IMG/VR virus record: IMGVR_UViG_3300042731_003906
Coordinates: 1-24,919 of that record
Strand: one strand, 5' to 3'
DNA: 24,919 nucleotides
Source: a virus
Shown here: piece after piece, positions 1-7,086 of the stretch
How the letters are laid out: the number at the start of each line of letters is the position of its first letter
Numbering within the stretch: the stretch's first letter is position 1
Notes under the pieces: model-generated
What the model saw: the letters and a program-made list of their open reading frames with translations, nothing else
The model's database searches: none
Told to the model about the DNA's origin: nothing
Position numbers and translations under genes: made by a program

Positions 1-932
1 GGCTCGAAAAATTTGTCAGGGTTGATGATGGTTCGGAGCAGATGGCTATCAATGGATCATCCAGTTGGGCCGAGGATGTCTGGGACGGGGATGCTTCATC
101 ATGGACACGAGGAGGCGTTGGATCTGTTACAACTGGCTCTAAACGATCTGGAACTTACGGGCTGGATACGGGTGTTACTTCGCAAAATGATGTTTGTTGG
201 TTTGATTATGGTTCAAATAGAGATATGGAAGCCTCGTTTGATTCCATATCGTTTTGGATTAATGTTCAAGCTTATCCAGAGGGATCTGTTCTTCGATGCG
301 GTTGGGCTCAAAGCGGATCTAGTTCGATTGTAGGCGATACAAAAAAAGTTGAGGATTATTTACCCAATCACGATATAGGCGTATGGCAACGGGTGAGCAT
401 TCCTTTAGCTGATTTTAATTTAGGATCAACACAGGTTGGTAGGTTTGTATTGCAAGCGCGTCAAACATCAGGACAGCAATTTTATTTTGATGATATTGAC
501 ATGTTAAATTCCACCAGCGACGGTCCTTATAAATTCCGAGTTACCGGAGAGGCAGGCATCAGGAAACATGTCGCTAGGATTACGTTGTTAGTTGCGGCCC
601 CTGAATCAGGATGGTCTAGCACAGCATTTGCAAATATTGTTGGCGGATTAGAATTAGGGTTGATCTTGCGGCAAGGTGTCGTTAGCACTCAGGAGATAAT
701 TTGGTCAATAGTTGCGAAAACTAACATGGAACTTTTCGGCGCGCTTGTCCCGAGTGATCCTGTCAATTTCTCTGACGGTGAGTTGATGATTGTGTTTAAT
801 ATCACCCCAGAAATTGCATCCATTGTCCTCGATGATGATGCAGGATTGGAATTCATTATTAGGGATGATCTATCAACGTTGACCAACATGCGAGCTTTTC
901 TACAATACGGCGTTGAGGAGTTAGGGGCATGA
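1..932 (+). CDS. Virion-associated protein with CBM-like jelly-roll domain (5' truncated)
   Basis: The reading frame is open from base 3, so the gene almost certainly starts upstream. The first internal ATG, at 42, has a GGAG only 3 bases away and is a poor start. The first ~170 visible residues look like a galactose-binding or carbohydrate-binding beta-sandwich: a WxRGGVG-like opening, an SISFWINV strand, GVWQRVSIPLADF and a closing FYFDDIDML, the pattern typical of CBM-type jelly rolls. The last ~125 residues form a separate, unrecognised alpha/beta or beta-rich domain ending LQYGVEELGA. The stop overlaps the next start (ATGA). Its place upstream of the connector genes suggests a capsid- or neck-associated surface protein that may bind glycans; that role is inferred. 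I do not recognise the family of the C-terminal part. Confidence 0.75.
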   Translation, partial: LEKFVRVDDGSEQMAINGSSSWAEDVWDGDASSWTRGGVGSVTTGSKRSGTYGLDTGVTSQNDVCWFDYGSNRDMEASFDSISFWINVQAYPEGSVLRCGWAQSGSSSIVGDTKKVEDYLPNHDIGVWQRVSIPLADFNLGSTQVGRFVLQARQTSGQQFYFDDIDMLNSTSDGPYKFRVTGEAGIRKHVARITLLVAAPESGWSSTAFANIVGGLELGLILRQGVVSTQEIIWSIVAKTNMELFGALVPSDPVNFSDGELMIVFNITPEIASIVLDDDAGLEFIIRDDLSTLTNMRAFLQYGVEELGA

Positions 933-1645
933 GTAAGGATTTTCGATTAGACCCAAAAACGTCGGATAAAAAGAAGATCACGCGGGCTAGTGCCTACACT
1001 TTAGGCACACGATTATTCATGGCGAGTCGTGGCGACCATCGGACAAATGGTCGTGGCAAGGGAGCCCGGTTTGAATTGTCCAGGGATACCTCGGGCGAAT
1101 CAAACTGGCTTGAGGTTCAGTTTAATGATTGGATTGAGATGGGCGGGGGAGAGCTGGTTTTTAAAAACGCGGAGTTCGGCGATTGGGTATGCATGCGGCT
1201 TTTTGCCCCTGCAACCACATTGACATCTACTCCGGGGACCGGAAATTGCGTTGTGTCTGACGGAGTAATTGTTCCATATTCCAACGGGACTCATACGGTT
1301 GATTTAGAAACCGCCGACGATGCCATCCCGCTGCTTGATCCAAATGGTTTTTGGCAATGGTCTTATCCCGATGAAGGGTGTGGAACATTTGAGGCCAGGC
1401 CAGACCAGAACGGAAATTGCCATCTACTTTCTGTCCAGAAAGAGGTCCACACCTACGTGCATGAAGTGGGGATGTTGGGTGCAAATGGAACACTGAGTTT
1501 TAGTTATCCTGGGATTGATCCCACACGGATCCCGCCACAATGGAAAATTGCTACACGAATTCACCATGCCGGCGGATCAAATACGTTGCAGGTAAGCTGG
1601 ATTATTGTCTGCGCCAGAATAAACGGTTTTATTGATCATGCTTAA
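929..1645 (+). CDS. Hypothetical beta-rich virion protein
   Basis: This 238-residue protein starts at the ATG in an ATGA overlap with the previous stop and has GAGGAG eight bases upstream. The overlap and Shine-Dalgarno make the start firm. The N-terminal ~25 residues are basic (KTSDKKK). The rest has alternating hydrophobic residues with many Gly, Asn, Thr and Trp, as in beta-sandwich virion proteins, including FELSRDTSGESNWLEVQF and WIEMGGGELVFKNAEFGDWV. There are Cys residues at scattered positions but no signal peptide and no membrane segment. I do not recognise the family. Tight coupling to the preceding CBM-like gene suggests that the two products act together, for example as a surface decoration and its anchor; this is inference from gene order only. 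Confidence 0.7.
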   Translation: MSKDFRLDPKTSDKKKITRASAYTLGTRLFMASRGDHRTNGRGKGARFELSRDTSGESNWLEVQFNDWIEMGGGELVFKNAEFGDWVCMRLFAPATTLTSTPGTGNCVVSDGVIVPYSNGTHTVDLETADDAIPLLDPNGFWQWSYPDEGCGTFEARPDQNGNCHLLSVQKEVHTYVHEVGMLGANGTLSFSYPGIDPTRIPPQWKIATRIHHAGGSNTLQVSWIIVCARINGFIDHA

Positions 1646-1660
1646 TTTAGGATAACAGGA

Positions 1661-2188
1661 ATGTATCAACCAAAATTTACTGTTGGTTTTTCGACAACAA
1701 AAAAACTTATATCCTGCATGATCAGAAAAATAACTGGTTCATCCTGTTCGCATGCATGGTTTTGTTATAATTCGAGAGTTGATAACAGTAATAAATTAAT
1801 TCGACAGGTGGCGCAGGCAGAATGGTTTGGGTACGAATCACGTCCCCGATGGAGGTGGAATACACAAAATGTTTTAGTTGCAGAGTTTGAATTAATTGGC
1901 CCAGACCCAACCGAGGCTGTTAGTAGCATGTTGTTGCATTACTTGGGATCACGATATGATTACAGATCGGCTTTTCTTACGGGTACGTGGAGACTATTTG
2001 GACGCTGGGTCAAAAGTTTATTTCGCGATCCTTCAAAATTAATGTGTGTTGAGGGTGTGATCTATATGTTGGGGCGCGCTGGTTATGATTCGGTCAGAGA
2101 TCTAGATCCGGAATTTACTTCACCAGGAGAGTTGTTAACGGCATGTGAAAACAATCCAAAAGAATTTAAATTATTAAATACTAGGTGA
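1661..2188 (+). CDS. Permuted NlpC/P60-like (YiiX/YaeF-type) amidase or peptidase
   Basis: This 175-residue protein resembles the circularly permuted papain-like NlpC/P60 enzymes. In that family the catalytic His precedes the catalytic Cys. Here His31 lies in CSHAWFCY, a GSRYDY segment (residues 96-101) matches the family's G-x-x-YD stretch, and the likely nucleophile Cys129 lies in LMCVEGVIYML. A following FTSPGELL (152-159) matches the usual late SP-x-[DE]-L motif. Family members cleave amide bonds in peptidoglycan peptides, lipids or lysine linkages; the substrate here is unknown. There is no signal peptide, so it probably works from the virion or in the cytoplasm. AGGA at 1649-1652 is a plausible Shine-Dalgarno. 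The gene sits among head-proximal structural genes, away from any lysis cassette, which argues for a virion-borne or host-modifying role. Confidence 0.7.
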   Translation: MYQPKFTVGFSTTKKLISCMIRKITGSSCSHAWFCYNSRVDNSNKLIRQVAQAEWFGYESRPRWRWNTQNVLVAEFELIGPDPTEAVSSMLLHYLGSRYDYRSAFLTGTWRLFGRWVKSLFRDPSKLMCVEGVIYMLGRAGYDSVRDLDPEFTSPGELLTACENNPKEFKLLNTR

Positions 2189-2192
2189 TTTT

Positions 2193-2195
2193 GTG
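2193..2195 (+). promoter_or_regulatory. GTG start codon with AGGTGA ribosome site
   Basis: AGGTGA at 2183-2188 lies four bases before GTG 2193 and includes the stop codon of the amidase gene. No ATG lies near the start of this frame, so GTG is the best start. The arrangement would couple translation of this gene to that of the amidase. Confidence 0.5.
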
Positions 2196-2810
2196 AATTT
2201 ATTTGTATCCGGGGGATCTGCCCCCATAGCAGCACAGCTTGAAGATGGCGAGGAAAATCGCTATTTGCGAGCATTCGCGTATACAGGCGGATCGCTTGAG
2301 GGATATGTTGATTTAAATCACATTGGATTGGGCCATTATGCAGGGACATTCAATCCAGCCACGGCTAATGACTATCACATTATTTATATTGTATTCTCGG
2401 ACGCAGGCAGAACAACAGAGGATACGAATTATCATAGATCTGTTGAACTATGGCGCGCAATAAACACATTTAGCCCAACCGTAGCCGATCAGGTCTTACG
2501 CGAAGCTCTAGTTGATCACGTTGGATATGCAGGGAGCTTAGCCGAGGCTATTGATAATTTACACACGCGGCTTACAGCAGCGAGAGCGGCGGCATTAGAC
2601 AGCATTTCAGGGATGACCGTCGACATTACTCTTGTTAAAAAGATGTTAAAAAACAAGCTTGAGTTGGCCGAGGGAAGTTCAGATAATTGGATTTTATACG
2701 ATGACGATAAGGTCACGCCGATTTTAAAATGGAATGTTCGCGACAAAGATGGTCAAGGGATTAGGATTTCCGCGTATGCTCCGGCGAGAAGGGATCCGGT
2801 GTATCCATGA
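2193..2810 (+). CDS. Putative collar/neck appendage-like structural protein
   Basis: This 205-residue protein starts at GTG 2193, four bases after the previous stop, with AGGTGA at 2183-2188 as the ribosome site. Residues ~1-95 look like a small Ig-like or beta-sandwich domain, GHYAGTFNP followed by DYHIIYIVFSDAGRT, a pattern common in phage proteins that treat values as rate-like or appendage modules. Residues ~108-140 contain VADQVLREALVDHV followed by GSLAEAIDNL, a helical motif recurring in phage structural proteins just before a C-terminal tail. The C-terminal ~55 residues (ILYDDDKVTPILKWNVRDKDG) resemble the short strand pair that often ends such proteins. The exact family is not recognised. 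It is probably a neck or collar component, by position next to the connector genes. Confidence 0.6.
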   Translation: MNLFVSGGSAPIAAQLEDGEENRYLRAFAYTGGSLEGYVDLNHIGLGHYAGTFNPATANDYHIIYIVFSDAGRTTEDTNYHRSVELWRAINTFSPTVADQVLREALVDHVGYAGSLAEAIDNLHTRLTAARAAALDSISGMTVDITLVKKMLKNKLELAEGSSDNWILYDDDKVTPILKWNVRDKDGQGIRISAYAPARRDPVYP

Positions 2811-3256
2811 GCGCAATTACCACGCAAGGATGGGGCGGTGATGCGCTAGTTACCTCGTTCGGGTGGGGCGGCGTTGCTGTTGGAATTGAGCACCCGGATG
2901 CCTATGAATATGAGCCAGAAATCACCAATACGCTTAACATGCGGCCTTTTCTGATCGATACCTGGAAATTGCCCTTGCCGGCATTAGATACGCTTGAGTT
3001 GCGGCCTGGGCTCGATAAAACACAATTAGGTGAAAAGCCGATCATTATTACTACATTAGATATTAAGCCGGAAGTTGCAGAAACCACCGACGAATTAAAA
3101 CCGATTATCAAAACATCGGCAGAGCTGAAACCAACGCTTTCAACCGGCGAGCTTCGCCCCTCGTTATCTGGATCCAGTACAGAAATTCGACCCATAGTCG
3201 AAAAAAGTTCTATTATTGAGCCACAGATAACGGACACAGAAGAGGATGAGGAATAA
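2807..3256 (+). CDS. GWGG-motif small protein with ten proline-centred repeats
   Basis: This 149-residue protein starts in an ATGA overlap. The N-terminus carries two GWGG copies (residues 8-11 and 19-22) spaced by DALVTSF. This N-terminal signature occurs in small proteins of phage structural modules, from general familiarity. From residue ~40 the protein is a string of units of the form x-x-E-[LI]-[RK]-P-x-[ILV]. Prolines fall at 47, 56, 67, 78, 88, 99, 109, 118, 129 and 139, so the period is 9-11 residues, averaging 10.2. The end is very acidic (TDTEEDEE). There are no Cys and no membrane segments. Such regular strand-proline units suggest an extended fibrous or wrapping protein, perhaps a neck whisker or linker. 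The function is unknown. Confidence 0.65.
   Translation: MSAITTQGWGGDALVTSFGWGGVAVGIEHPDAYEYEPEITNTLNMRPFLIDTWKLPLPALDTLELRPGLDKTQLGEKPIIITTLDIKPEVAETTDELKPIIKTSAELKPTLSTGELRPSLSGSSTEIRPIVEKSSIIEPQITDTEEDEE
2940..3231 (+). repeat. Coding repeat: ten proline-centred units of ~10 residues
   Basis: Ten consecutive units encode a proline preceded by a hydrophobic-basic pair (LNMRP, LELRP, LDIKP, DELKP, AELKP, GELRP, TEIRP and variants). Spacing between prolines is 9, 11, 11, 10, 11, 10, 9, 11 and 10 residues. The repeat is visible at protein level; at DNA level the units have diverged, so it is an old duplication rather than a recent slippage product. Confidence 0.7.
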
Positions 3257-4278
3257 TGGCGGCAATTAAATTATATATTAAAGTCGTTGAGCTTGAAAAC
3301 GTTTTAACCTTGTTTAATCGCATTAAGGTTTATCGCAGTGATGATGGGATTAGTGGAACATATAACGAAATAACCGACGCGGATTCACGAATCAGATTAC
3401 AACAGGGTGTTACAACTTATTTATTCGACGATGCCGGCGGAACATCAACAAGCTGGTATAAAACCAGTTATTACCATTCTGACACGGCGATAGAATCGGC
3501 ATTAAGCGATCCTCGGCAAGGAGAGGATTTTGAAATAAATTCGCTCATTTTATCCGTTGACGAGCTAAAAACCGTTTATCTTAACGGATTGGATCTTACC
3601 GACGACAACGGCACGCCATATCCTGATATTATTTTTGAATGGTCAATCAAATTTGCCATTGATTGGATTGAAAAAGAGCTTGATATTTACACCAAGCCTA
3701 CAGCAATTACAGAACGTCAGGATTATTACCGACGAGATTGGGAAAGCTGGGTATTTTTGCAGCTTGAACATTATCCGACAATTTCCGTCGAGTCGATTAA
3801 GGTTATTTGGCCGGCAGGAACAACTGTTATGGAATTTGATTCCTCGTGGATACATTTGCGCCCAGAGATCGGGCATGTGAATATTATTCCGGCAGCGGGA
3901 TCAATTTCTCAAATGCTGATAACGGCAGGAGGATCGTTTTTGCCGCTCTTGGCGCGCGGCGCGGATTTCATCCCCGATCTGTTTGAAATTAAATATACGG
4001 CAGGATTCGCCCTGGGGGCGCTCGATATGGCGATTCGAGAAATTATTGGAAAAAAAGCGAGCTATGGTCCGCTCAACATCGCCGGCGATCTGTTAGGCGG
4101 AGCGGGGATTGCTAGTCAATCCCTAAGCATGGATGGGCTAAGTCAAAGTTTTAACACAACTTCTTCGGCTACCAATGCCGGATACGGCGCACGCCTACTC
4201 CAATATAAAGGCGAGATAAAAGAACAGATAGAAACACTTAAGCGATACTACAAGGGGATACGGATGGTTGCAGTCTAA
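3256..4278 (+). CDS. FN3-like plus head-tail connector (gp6-like) fusion protein
   Basis: This 340-residue protein starts at ATG 3256, sharing a base with the preceding TAA. Residues ~1-90 look like a fibronectin-III-like domain: VYRSDDGISGTYNEI, then a TYLFDDAGG turn and SWYKTSYYHSD, with ESALSDP at the end, the usual order of strands. Residues ~95-335 match the head-tail connector/adaptor type: SVDELKTVYLNGLDL, a helix with AIDWIEKELDIY, then paired strands, FEIKYTAGFALG and a helix AIREIIGKKASYG. The C-terminus ends in a long basic amphipathic helix (EIKEQIETLKRYYKG). Known connector proteins form a dodecameric ring under the portal. The N-terminal FN3-like domain would then be displayed on the neck. 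The connector call rests on overall pattern and gene order. Confidence 0.65.
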   Translation: MAAIKLYIKVVELENVLTLFNRIKVYRSDDGISGTYNEITDADSRIRLQQGVTTYLFDDAGGTSTSWYKTSYYHSDTAIESALSDPRQGEDFEINSLILSVDELKTVYLNGLDLTDDNGTPYPDIIFEWSIKFAIDWIEKELDIYTKPTAITERQDYYRRDWESWVFLQLEHYPTISVESIKVIWPAGTTVMEFDSSWIHLRPEIGHVNIIPAAGSISQMLITAGGSFLPLLARGADFIPDLFEIKYTAGFALGALDMAIREIIGKKASYGPLNIAGDLLGGAGIASQSLSMDGLSQSFNTTSSATNAGYGARLLQYKGEIKEQIETLKRYYKGIRMVAV

Positions 4279-5126
4279 TGTCAGATTATAAGCCACAAAT
4301 AATGCCAGCAGGGGGTTTGCCCACGGGCGTGAAAGAGGCGGGGCAGCGGGTTGATTTTCGCGCCGAGCAATTCAGCCTGCTAATCGCGACGAAAGGTTAC
4401 CGCGTATGGTGGTCGAGGGCGGCGATCTGTCCATGTCGCAACAATACGGAAACCGATCAGCCCAAAACAACATGTCAGTTGTGTCATGGGACAGGATTTT
4501 TTAAGTTTTTACCGGAGATCGGATTAGACAAATATCCCGTCGATTCGTTCGGAAATGCTATTCAGATCAATGCGGCTAAAAACGCTGTTTTGATCCAGCT
4601 AAACATTACGCAGGCATCGAAGGATCCGCAAATTTTAGAACGGTTCGGAACGTGGATCTTTGGGACAGTTAGGGTCACGTCGGAGTGGTGCAATAAATTA
4701 TCATATCGAGACTATTTAACGCTAGCCGACGCGATCATGGCGTGGTCACAGCTGATAGAATATCAGGGCGGAGAGACGATCCCGGTAACGGGTGGGTATA
4801 AGCAGGATGGGCCAAGATATAAAATTGTTCAATGCAACCTATTGCGATCTGTTGATCAAGTTTATACCGAGGGCGAGCATTATTTTGTCAACGAGTCCGG
4901 CGGTATCACATGGCTTTTGCCGGCGGCCAGCAGGCCTTCTACTGGCACATTGTTAAGCATTCATTATTATTTTAATCCGATTTATCGCGTATTGGATCAT
5001 GTTTACGCCTACCGCGATTCATTAATTGCGAAAAAAACCGGCGCGGCCACATTGGCTGAACAGGTTAAAAAATTGCCGACCCATGCGATGGCAAAGCTTG
5101 ATTTTTTACTCGAGGACGATAGCTGA
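4278..5126 (+). CDS. Neck/head-closure-type protein with Cys4 zinc-type motif
   Basis: This 282-residue protein starts in a TAATG overlap. Near the N-terminus lies CPC (Cys51, Cys53), then twelve residues, then CQLCHGTG (Cys66, Cys69), a CxC-x12-CxxCxGxG arrangement like zinc ribbons or DnaJ-type clusters. Tailed-phage neck proteins with such a motif are familiar in the slot just after the connector. The middle (~85-185) is beta-rich with GTWIFGTVRVTSE. Residues ~192-240 form a small hairpin module (QVYTEGEHYFVNESGGITW, then TLLSIHYYFNPIYRVLD) of a type used for protein contacts in virion proteins. By order it should lie between connector and tail terminator. Zinc binding is inferred from the Cys spacing. 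Confidence 0.6.
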   Translation: MSDYKPQIMPAGGLPTGVKEAGQRVDFRAEQFSLLIATKGYRVWWSRAAICPCRNNTETDQPKTTCQLCHGTGFFKFLPEIGLDKYPVDSFGNAIQINAAKNAVLIQLNITQASKDPQILERFGTWIFGTVRVTSEWCNKLSYRDYLTLADAIMAWSQLIEYQGGETIPVTGGYKQDGPRYKIVQCNLLRSVDQVYTEGEHYFVNESGGITWLLPAASRPSTGTLLSIHYYFNPIYRVLDHVYAYRDSLIAKKTGAATLAEQVKKLPTHAMAKLDFLLEDDS

Positions 5127-6001
5127 TGCTGCAATTTGACTTCCGCGATATGTATCCAGCTTCGCTTATGGCAATTCTTGATGATCAAGGGTTGACAAAT
5201 GCTATTTTGGATCAATTGGCTCAAGTTGCTCGAGCTAAATGGATCAATGTTGCCAGACGAGAGTTGTCAAAATCTAGGCAAACTTACGTTGAAGGTATTC
5301 AGCAAGTTGTTATTGAGGGAAATGCCCGTGTTATTACGTTAACTGGATGGTTGCCGGTAGCAATTGAGGAGGGTATTGCAGGATGGGATCTCCGCGAAAC
5401 TATTTTGTGGAATACCAATTCAAAGGCGCGACATCCTATCAAGGGTGGTCGAAGTGGATCGGTTATTGGATATTATGCGAATATTCCGTTTAGACATGGG
5501 ACGCCAGGCACGAGCGGACTAGCCCAATCCCCTATGGGATCGCTTTATGGTCCACGAGCAGCTGAAAGCTTGCGGCAGGGTCACGGCTTACTATCAGCAG
5601 AGCGCGCAGCGGATTTTGGAAAAGAAATTTACAAAATTGCAAAAAAGCTCCGAGCCGAAAACAAAACCGAAAGCTTGCGGCCAGAAAAAATGCGCGAAAA
5701 ATCGGTTGAACGCTTGTTTGAGGCGGCAGGCGGGCGGGGGTTGCCGCTTTTAAAACCGCACCACAAAACATCAATTTATGCAGGCATGACGCGCGAGCGA
5801 AAACCTTATAAAAAGGAATCAGGGAAAACCACGGTCCATACATATTATCAAACGTTTCGCAGAATAAGCACAATGAATGATGAAGGATGGCATCATCCGG
5901 GGATTAAGGCCAGAAATTTGGCAAACCAGGTCGTTGATCATTTACAAAAAATTACACCATTTACAATTAAGCGAGCTATCTCCGAGGCACTTAAAAAATG
6001 A
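5126..6001 (+). CDS. HK97-gp10-like neck/tail-completion protein
   Basis: This 291-residue protein starts in a TGATG overlap and ends in an ATGA overlap. It begins with helices (AILDQLAQVARAKWINVARREL) followed by YVEGIQQVVIEGNARVITLTG, which resembles the opening of minor tail/neck proteins of the gp10 type. The IPFRHGTPGTSG segment and the late FRRISTMNDEGWHHPGIKA (residues ~243-262) are the clearest signature: the W-x-HPG-[IL]-x-A motif is common to phage neck proteins of this slot. The region ~165-220 is unusually rich in Lys, Arg and Glu and probably forms an exposed helical insertion. It likely joins the connector to the tail terminator. Family assignment is from motif and order, not from a search. 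Confidence 0.55.
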   Translation: MLQFDFRDMYPASLMAILDDQGLTNAILDQLAQVARAKWINVARRELSKSRQTYVEGIQQVVIEGNARVITLTGWLPVAIEEGIAGWDLRETILWNTNSKARHPIKGGRSGSVIGYYANIPFRHGTPGTSGLAQSPMGSLYGPRAAESLRQGHGLLSAERAADFGKEIYKIAKKLRAENKTESLRPEKMREKSVERLFEAAGGRGLPLLKPHHKTSIYAGMTRERKPYKKESGKTTVHTYYQTFRRISTMNDEGWHHPGIKARNLANQVVDHLQKITPFTIKRAISEALKK

Positions 6002-6696
6002 TTTTCATTGAACGCATGATAAAATCCATCTTGGCTGAAGGCCTTCAGGAGTTTATTGATAATCCTGTAAAGTTTAAGGAATTTTTAATTGACGGCGGAT
6101 TAACAGAAACGGAGGCGGCAGAGCAACAAGCATTTTTTGAGGAGACGCCACCTAATATTATTTTGGGTCATGCCCGAACCGGCGATGGGTTTCCGCTTTG
6201 GGTCATTATGCTGGGAAGTGAAACCACGGATCAAGATTATCTTGACGAGACAGGATCATTTATCGACGAAAACGGATCAGAATACATAGATGATCATGGG
6301 AATCCCATTGATTATCATATTAGGCGTTGGGCTCATTCTTACCCTGTTATTACGATGACAACACATCCTGATGTTACGCTTTATTACTATTATTTATCAA
6401 AATATATCATGCAGGAAAAACGAACAAGACTGCAAGATCTTGCATTAGACGAAATAACGTTTTCAGGAAATGAGCTTACACCTGATGAAAAATATTTGCC
6501 AAGCGATTTATTTGTTCGTCAGCTGGTTATTAGCCTAAAATCCGATGATAGCTACCGTGAAACCTATAGGCCAGGGGTTGGGCTTGGAAAACGTATTGAA
6601 GGGATTCACTCACCGGAGGAAGATACCGACGAGGATGTTGACATCGGCGGGCCGGCCGGCGATGCAGGTGTTAAAACAAATATTCGGACATATTAA
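5998..6696 (+). CDS. Probable tail terminator/completion protein
   Basis: This 232-residue protein starts at ATG 5998 in an ATGA overlap. It begins with an amphipathic helix (MIKSILAEGLQEFIDNPVKFKEFL), then a beta core including NIILGHARTGDGFPLWVIMLGSE and HSYPVITMTTHPDVTLYYYYLSKYIM, and DLFVRQLVISLKSDDSY near the end. This helix-strand arrangement and its position immediately before the sheath fit tail terminator proteins, which cap the tube and sheath and bind the neck. Residues ~80-105 hold a run of acidic DENGSEYIDDHGNPI repeats. The C-terminal ~25 residues are acidic and glycine-rich, probably disordered. No specific family signature was recognised, so the role is inferred mainly from synteny. 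Confidence 0.5.
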   Translation: MIFIERMIKSILAEGLQEFIDNPVKFKEFLIDGGLTETEAAEQQAFFEETPPNIILGHARTGDGFPLWVIMLGSETTDQDYLDETGSFIDENGSEYIDDHGNPIDYHIRRWAHSYPVITMTTHPDVTLYYYYLSKYIMQEKRTRLQDLALDEITFSGNELTPDEKYLPSDLFVRQLVISLKSDDSYRETYRPGVGLGKRIEGIHSPEEDTDEDVDIGGPAGDAGVKTNIRTY

Positions 6697-6709
6697 CGAA
6701 GGTGAAAAA

Positions 6710-7063
6710 ATGATAGATGAAAGAGACAGGATTAATGATAAGCAGTGGGAGGAATTGGCGGAAAGTTTAAAATCTGAATCCCCAGAGGAGGACGAGGATA
6801 TATCCAACGTTGAACCTATAGAAAAGGATCCAACGCCGATCCCTGTAAAAAAACAGGAAACCCCGACCCCTGTTGAAGGACATTACCTAAAAATAACCGC
6901 CGTTCAATTTGTCCAGGCCAGAGGTATTCGGAAGGATGGATCCGGCGGGTTTTTAAATTGGTCACGTCGAAAATTTGGAATTAAGCACCGATTATCGATC
7001 AAGGAGTGGATTTCTGTTTGGGATGAATTCAGGAAGTCGCCCACAGGAAAACCAATAAAATAA
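6710..7063 (+). CDS. Small hypothetical protein between terminator and sheath
   Basis: The frame is open further upstream, but the supported start is ATG 6710. It has AAGG(TG) at 6699-6704 and avoids a 150-base overlap with the preceding gene. This gives 117 residues. The first ~55 are highly charged and proline-rich (ESPEEDEDISNVEPIEKDP, then PIPVKKQETPTPVEGH), probably disordered. The last ~55 look folded: YLKITAVQFVQARGI, then GGFLNWSRRKFGIKHRLSIKEWISVWDEF, a basic helical unit ending in KSPTGKPIK. Proteins with this Trp- and basic-rich helical end occur in phage structural operons. I do not recognise a named family. The location suggests an accessory factor for tail joining or sheath assembly. 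Confidence 0.6.
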   Translation: MIDERDRINDKQWEELAESLKSESPEEDEDISNVEPIEKDPTPIPVKKQETPTPVEGHYLKITAVQFVQARGIRKDGSGGFLNWSRRKFGIKHRLSIKEWISVWDEFRKSPTGKPIK

Positions 7064-7070
7064 CAATTTA

Positions 7071-7078
7071 AAGGAAGG
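7071..7078 (+). promoter_or_regulatory. Strong ribosome binding site of sheath gene
   Basis: AAGGAAGG lies eight bases before the sheath ATG at 7087, in a 23-base gap that is one of few real intergenic gaps in the window. It fits a need for many sheath copies. Confidence 0.6.
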
Positions 7079-7086
7079 TCAACAAA

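Noticed and set aside
13-333. Open frame starting TTG at the left edge in frame 1
   Set aside because: It is a shadow of the CBM-like gene, whose frame is open from base 3 with a recognisable domain pattern.
6545-6709. Longer version of the small gene starting near 6545
   Set aside because: It would overlap the preceding gene by about 150 bases and has no ribosome site; ATG 6710 with AAGG upstream is better.
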